DNA from: Zanthoxylum bungeanum
Lineage: Eukaryota; Streptophyta; Magnoliopsida; Sapindales; Rutaceae
Reading direction: 5' to 3'
Assembly (NCBI GenBank): GCA_019454045.1
Contig: SKCR01041674.1
Coordinates: 1-64,000 of the forward strand
Length of the DNA: 64,000 bases
Shown: positions 58,601-64,000 of the stretch, piece after piece
Layout of the letters: the number at the start of each line of letters is the position of its first letter
Numbering within the stretch: the stretch's first letter is position 1
The notes under the pieces: model-generated
Told to the model about the DNA's origin: nothing
What the model saw: only the letters and a program-made list of their open reading frames with translations
The model's database searches: none
Made by a program: the position numbers and the translations under genes

Positions 58601-61135
58601 TGGTATCAAGAGCCAATTTTAAGCATGAAAATTTTAGGGTTCATGAGACTAAAATTTGGGGCTTTTGTATTTTGAGCATGATTTCTTCAAATTGATGCTT
58701 TGAGCATGCTTAGATTATGTTTACTTAGAGTTGTGCATGATTAGATTTGAGAAAAATTGATTGAATCACAAATTAATTTTTTTTTAGTATGGCCAAATAT
58801 GACTAGGCAGTGGACTGCACTGTTTTTGATTTTTTGTAACATGAATAATGTGTTTAATGCATATTTAAATGTTGATTGTTGGTTTGATTGGATTAGAATC
58901 AAAGTCAATAAAGTTTATGTTAAAATCAAAGAGCATGTTGAGCATGAAATGATGAATTTAGGATTCAATTTGTGTTGAGCATGAAATGATGTGTTTTGGC
59001 TTCAATTTGTGTTGAGCATGAATTGATGGATTAAGCATGATTAATTAAGTTAATTGGTATTTTAGAAATATTGAGTTTAATTAATTAATCATGGCTAATA
59101 CACTTTAATTAAAATAATTGTGATATTTGGAATATTATAATTATGTTAATAAGCCTTTAATTATGAATTGGGCTAAAAGTGTGTATTTGGGCTTAATGGG
59201 CTTGGTTTGACTAAGTTTGGTTTTGGACTTTTGGATTGGATCCAATTGGGCCCAAAACCAATTCCATAAAGTCCAAATATATCACTTGACCCTTTAAAGA
59301 ATTTAATTGGGCCTAATGGGCCTAAATTAATTTGTAGGCAATAGGGTGATTCCTATTGGGCCTTGGCATTTTGGGTTTGATCCATTATGGCCAAAGCCCA
59401 TGCCTTAAGAATTAATTAAAAGCCCATTGGACTTTAATTAAAATGACATTGGATGTTATTGGGCCTTTGAGACCCATTAAGATTGGATTTGGAATCCAAG
59501 TCTTTAAGGCTTATAAGTAAGTGTATATATTTAATTTGGAATTAAATTGGAATTAGTATTGAATACAAATAAATTGGATTTAAAGTTGTAGTTCAATATA
59601 ATTCAAGAATACTTACTTTGAGTATTTATTCTTAAACGAGTTTGACTCACGCAAATCAAATCGTTGTTTGAACATTGGATGGTCATTAATTCAAAGATTA
59701 ATTAATTGGATTAGATTGATTGAATAACATGATTTGTATGAATACATGAATGTGTTGTATGAATAATGTATATCGGATGGATATTAGAAGGGCGAGGGCA
59801 ATTTTGGAAATTGTAATAAATTTAGAATTTATTTAATTGGACCTGCGTGTCCAGCCTTTTATCTCCTTTATCATTGTATTTCTCTTCTCACCAATTCCCC
59901 TCAATGTAAATGAGGTTCCTTTACTGTATTAAGTAATTGGGTAGAAGTTAGAATAGTTCTAGCCGGGGAGAGGAAAGGGAGTGATTTGTTCTAGGAACAA
60001 TTTGTGACATATCCATCCGCATATCATTATTAATTTATTTATTTATACGCGCTTTATTATGTATCTAGAATGCATGTTTAAGGGTGTATGATGATGAGAC
60101 CTTAACAAAGATAATAAATTGGTTGCCAATTTGCACGCGAAAAACCCTCAAAACATATTAAGTGTTTTTCCTTCCGTTGAGTGATTCTTACTCAAGATCC
60201 AAAGTTGGCATTGGTTTGTTGGCCAAAGTCAAGACCTTTGTCAATTGCGGATGTGTTTGAATCATGAGAGTTTTGTTCCATATCGGTGTCTTGTCCAAGT
60301 TGTGATTTGTTGGCCAAAGTCAAGATCACTTCTTGTCCATCGACATTGATTACGAAGCTTTCCATGTCAATGGGTTCCGCTTAACTGGGATCATTAAGTT
60401 TGTTGTGCGAAAGCCAAGGCTTAGTTGATTCAGAGGAAAAAGTTTAGGTAATATATTCGATATATTGACATATATAAGATATATGTTTCGGACTTGGATG
60501 TCCACCTACTGGATCTAGGAATTGGATGGGATCCAATTGATCTTAGAGATCTGCCTAGTTAAGTATCATACAATTTGTTGGCCAAAGTCAAGATTGTGTG
60601 TTATTTAACGGGATCCTAGCCCACTAGGAAACTAGGTTTCCCGAGTACTCCACAGAGGGTTAGAGGCTCGCCGAAAAATAGTGGGAGGCAAGAATTTAAT
60701 TTGCAATGTTCGTTTAGATACTTGCCATACGCGCTCAATCAAATATCATTCGTCAAATAAATTAAATGTTAGTTGGACTAATATTTAATAGTTGTTTTAA
60801 TTTAACAGTTAGACTGTATTCAAACTACTTCATTTATAGTTGATTATATAATTGGATTATAGTAATCAATATATATTTGAATTTTACCCTTCAATTATAG
60901 TTGATTATAATTGGATTATAGTAATCAATATATTTGGATTTTACCAATCATTTATGATGATTATATAATTGGATTATAGTAATCAATATATATTTGATTT
61001 TAACCAATAAAATTGTAATAAGTTATATAGTTAGACTATAGTAATCATTACATTAGATTGTACCTGAAATCGTTGATTAAATAGTTGGACTATTAGAATC
61101 AAGATTAAATTGAAAGATTAGTGTTTGAAACATTA
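58601..61135 (+). other. Leader of copia F
   Basis: Same element order as in E: triloop hairpin with arm TTGGATT and spacer TGG near 59485, TGGAC stem-loop at 59838-59853, TTGGCCAA repeats from about 60217, and an expanded hairpin cluster at about 60770-61105 with at least five units, several of them near-copies of one another. Confidence 0.8.
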
Positions 61136-64000
61136 TCCTAGAGAAAATGTGTTTAGACGACTTTAATTTTCAAATTGGGAATAAATTTCAGGATAGTCCT
61201 GAAACTAAGAAGTTACTTTATTTGATAAAATAACATCTTAGGCCTAAGCCCGAAGTTAAGCAAATAGTAGAGCATGATCTTTGGAAGATTCATGTGATGA
61301 TAACTTTAATGCTTAATCCATTATGCTTGCCATAACGACTCCTTAATTTCTTAATCAGAAGTAAGGATTAGATCCTTAAAGTATGATAATGAAATTGAAG
61401 GATCTTCATAGATCTATTCTTAGATCTTAGAAGTATTGAATTGCAATAAACAACTCTTGGAGAGTTAATGACTATTCTCAATAGACCAAAGTCAAAGTTT
61501 GCAATAAGGCAAGAAGCGCAAGGCGCACCCTACTTCGATATTCTAGAAGGCCAAGGCTTGGCCAAAGACTTCTGGAATATGAAAAGGGCAAAGGCAAAAT
61601 CATTATAATCTTCTAGGAAGATAAAGGACATATCCCAAGAAGTCTGCCTAACTTGTGGCAAACGGGGTCATTGAAACATGACTGTCGTATGGACAAAGCA
61701 GACATGAAGGAATAGAAGACAGGACAAGGTTCTGACTTCAAATATGTGTGTCATAAATATGTTCACTACTAGTATTAAAATTGGATTTTAGATACTTAGT
61801 GTGATACATAAATATGCATTGGTGTGCAGAATCTGCTATGAGCAGGATACTGACTTCAATTGAGAATTAATCTGCGAATCGGAACGGGACGAAAGTCGAT
61901 GTTTCAACCGTAGATACCTAAGTTTAGGAACTACCATTTTGGGTGTGTACTTAAATTAGGAAACTGTTATAATGTAACTAGTTTGACTAGAAATATTATC
62001 TCTATATCGAGTATAACTCGTTGCGAGTATACCTTTATATTCTATAACACTAAAGTGTTTTATTATACAAAGATGATGTTGAGATAAACACATTAGATGT
62101 GAATAACAGTATTTATATTTTGAATATAAATAAATCTCAAACATATAACATGACAAACAAGTAGCTCAAATTGATTTGATCAGATGAGACTTATTTGTGG
62201 CAGTGCTGTCTTGGACACATTAAACAAGACTCGTATATCCACACTTTTGAAGAGTGGATACTAGGACAGATTTGATTCCATTAAAATGATGTCTACGAAT
62301 CTAGTTTATTAGGTAAAGTACCTAAAACACCTTTACTTGGTAAAAGTGTAAGTTCCACCGATCTATTAGCCCTTGTTCATAGTGACGTAAGTGGGCCCAT
62401 GTCTAGCTAGGCTAGAGGTGGATATGAATATTTCGTGACCTTTACGGATGTGGCATCGCGTTATGGTTGTGTTTCTTTTGAAGAACACAAATCGGAAACT
62501 TTTGGAGTTTCGACACGAAATAGACTAACAGATCGGATAAAGTATTAAAACATCACAGTTTGACCATGATGAAAATACTTAAGCAATAAGTTTCTCAAAT
62601 ACTTGAAAGAGTATAGTATTCTTTCAATAAGGACTCCTCCCGGAACACGTCAATTTGACGGTGTGTCCGAACGGAGAAACCAAATTTTGTTGGACATGAT
62701 AAGGTTAATCATGAGTCACTATGAGCTACCATTTTCCTTCAAAGGATAAGCATTTAACAGCGCAATACTTATTTTGAATAAGGTTCCATAAAAATCTGTT
62801 TGACAGATTTCATATTAGATATGAACAGGAAAGAAACTAGGTTTTCTCACTCCTGAAGATTTGGGATGCTGGGCATATGTTTGGATGATACCAAACTAGA
62901 ACCCAAATTGGATAAGTGCCAATTGTAGGTTATCCTAGGGAAACCAAAGTATATTACTTATACAACTCACTTGAGAACAATGTAATTGTTGCTCACCATG
63001 CGGTTTTCCTAAGAGGAATACCGATATGCAGTGGTAAGTGGGAGGATAGTAAAACTCGATGAAAAATCGGAGTTATACTATTCATGGCACCAAGTACTTA
63101 ATGGAACACAAACAGTTCATCAAGGATGAAACTGTACCAATAATCTTCTAATACACAAGAACCGCGTAATTCGAAGAGAGTCAGAAAATAACATCGTTAT
63201 GGGTTTCTGATCTCACCTCATAAAGACGTTAATCTTATTGGGGAATACGAACTGACTACGTATAAGGAAGTGATACAAGGTATCAACTCCCTATCATGGA
63301 GAAGTGCCATGAGTCCGAAATGGATTCCATGTATATCAACTATGTTTGGACACTAGTTGTTGTACCGCGAGGCATTGTGCCTATTGGTACTATATAAGTC
63401 TTCAAGGAAGACATACGTGGATGGCAGCATACAAATGTACTGAGCTATGCTTTTAGCGGAAAGGTATCGTTATCAACATTGTGTTGATTACAACGAAATC
63501 TTTTACATGTTGCCACGTTAAATCATTTGGATAATGTTTGCTGATGCTGCATGTTTCATTTATGAAATATGGCAGCTGAACCGAAAAATCGCTTTCCTGA
63601 AAAGGAAACCTTTTGGATCCTGGCGGTTTTGTCGTACCAAAACTAGCAAACAAGGTTTGCAGGTTATTCGATCCATAGATGGATTAAAGTAAGCATTACG
63701 TTCTTGGAACTAACGTTTTGATGTAATCATAATGGTGTATGACTTAATTCAAAACGAAATGATTCTTGTGTATATAAGGAGGTTAGTGGGAGCGCACTGA
63801 TAATGATGTCCTAATTAATTATGATATGTCATTTCTTGGAAATGATATTCCCATATTACGATCGGTGAAAGCTTGGCTTTCATTAAAATTCTCCGTAGAA
63901 TTCTTGGGAGTAACAACCTTTATTCTAGGAATAAAGATCTACTGAGTTAGATCTAGAGGTTATTGACACTCTGCGAGAACTCGTACATTGAAAAATCTAC
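61136..64000 (+). pseudogene. Copia F gag-pol remnant (3' truncated by window)
   Basis: Gag with the deletion shared with B and C (junction near 61448), zinc knuckle remnant near 61645, pre-integrase region near 62195, integrase from 62370 with shared stop TAA at 62538-62540, RT from about 62860. Stops throughout. Confidence 0.88.

Larger units (their letters stand above)
56609..64000 (+). mobile_element. Copia element F, decayed, runs off the right edge
   Basis: 5' LTR, primer site TGGTATCAAGAGCC (58601-58614), leader to about 61135 and decayed gag-pol to the window end, which falls in RT. Same defective lineage as B and C. The 3' LTR is not in the window. Confidence 0.93.

Overview
This 64 kb window is plant nuclear repeat DNA: a stack of nested LTR retrotransposons with no clearly intact host gene. 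The kingdom call rests on the element types (Ty1/copia with initiator-tRNA-Met primer sites, an Athila-type Ty3/gypsy with a tRNA-Asp-like primer site, a chromovirus, a Tat-lineage gypsy, a hAT-type non-autonomous DNA element) and on a captured plant LONELY GUY (LOG) cytokinin-activation reading frame. The species cannot be read from the sequence. No rRNA, tRNA or CRISPR was seen.

Layout. (1) 1-4738: 3' part of a decayed copia element (A), ending in a full LTR at 2801-4738. (2) 4739-9953: decayed chromovirus, split in its RT by a 1,012-bp hAT-type element (6177-7188, perfect 8-bp target duplication). (3) 9954-20041: young, nearly complete copia element (E) with two 1,950-bp LTRs, 5-bp target duplication CCTCC, and a gag-pol frame broken only by three small frameshifts. 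(4) 20042-21808: decayed RNase H-integrase piece of a Tat-lineage gypsy. (5) 21809-55184: Athila-type gypsy element. Its protease is split by copia element B (25499-47502). B's 5' LTR is split by copia element C (26930-38977). C's integrase is split by a solo LTR D (32374-34759). The Athila element has lost RT, RNase H and most of integrase. Downstream of pol it carries an unknown Cys-rich reading frame, an intronless LOG-like frame and a reverse-strand solo copia LTR, G (50500-52405). (6) 55190-56608: unassigned sequence. (7) 56609-64000: 5' LTR and decayed body of another copia element (F), running off the window.

Elements A, B, C, F and the solo LTR G belong to the same broad family as E. 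A, B, C and F share the same nonsense codon in integrase, and B, C and F also share a gag deletion. This points to a defective lineage that multiplied using proteins from E-like autonomous relatives. Their LTRs and leaders are much better kept than their coding regions.

The most striking unexplained structure is in this copia family. The LTR and the 2.2-kb leader form a long series of short, mostly perfect inverted repeats, each with a 3-base spacer of the form YNG (TGG, TAG, TCG, TTG, CGG). The arms differ from hairpin to hairpin and covary between copies, so base pairing rather than sequence appears to be conserved. The last hairpin of E ends one base before the gag ATG. The leader also carries three copies of an 18-nt motif with the palindrome TTGGCCAA, and a conserved splice-donor-like site near the LTR end that could pair with an acceptor just upstream of gag.
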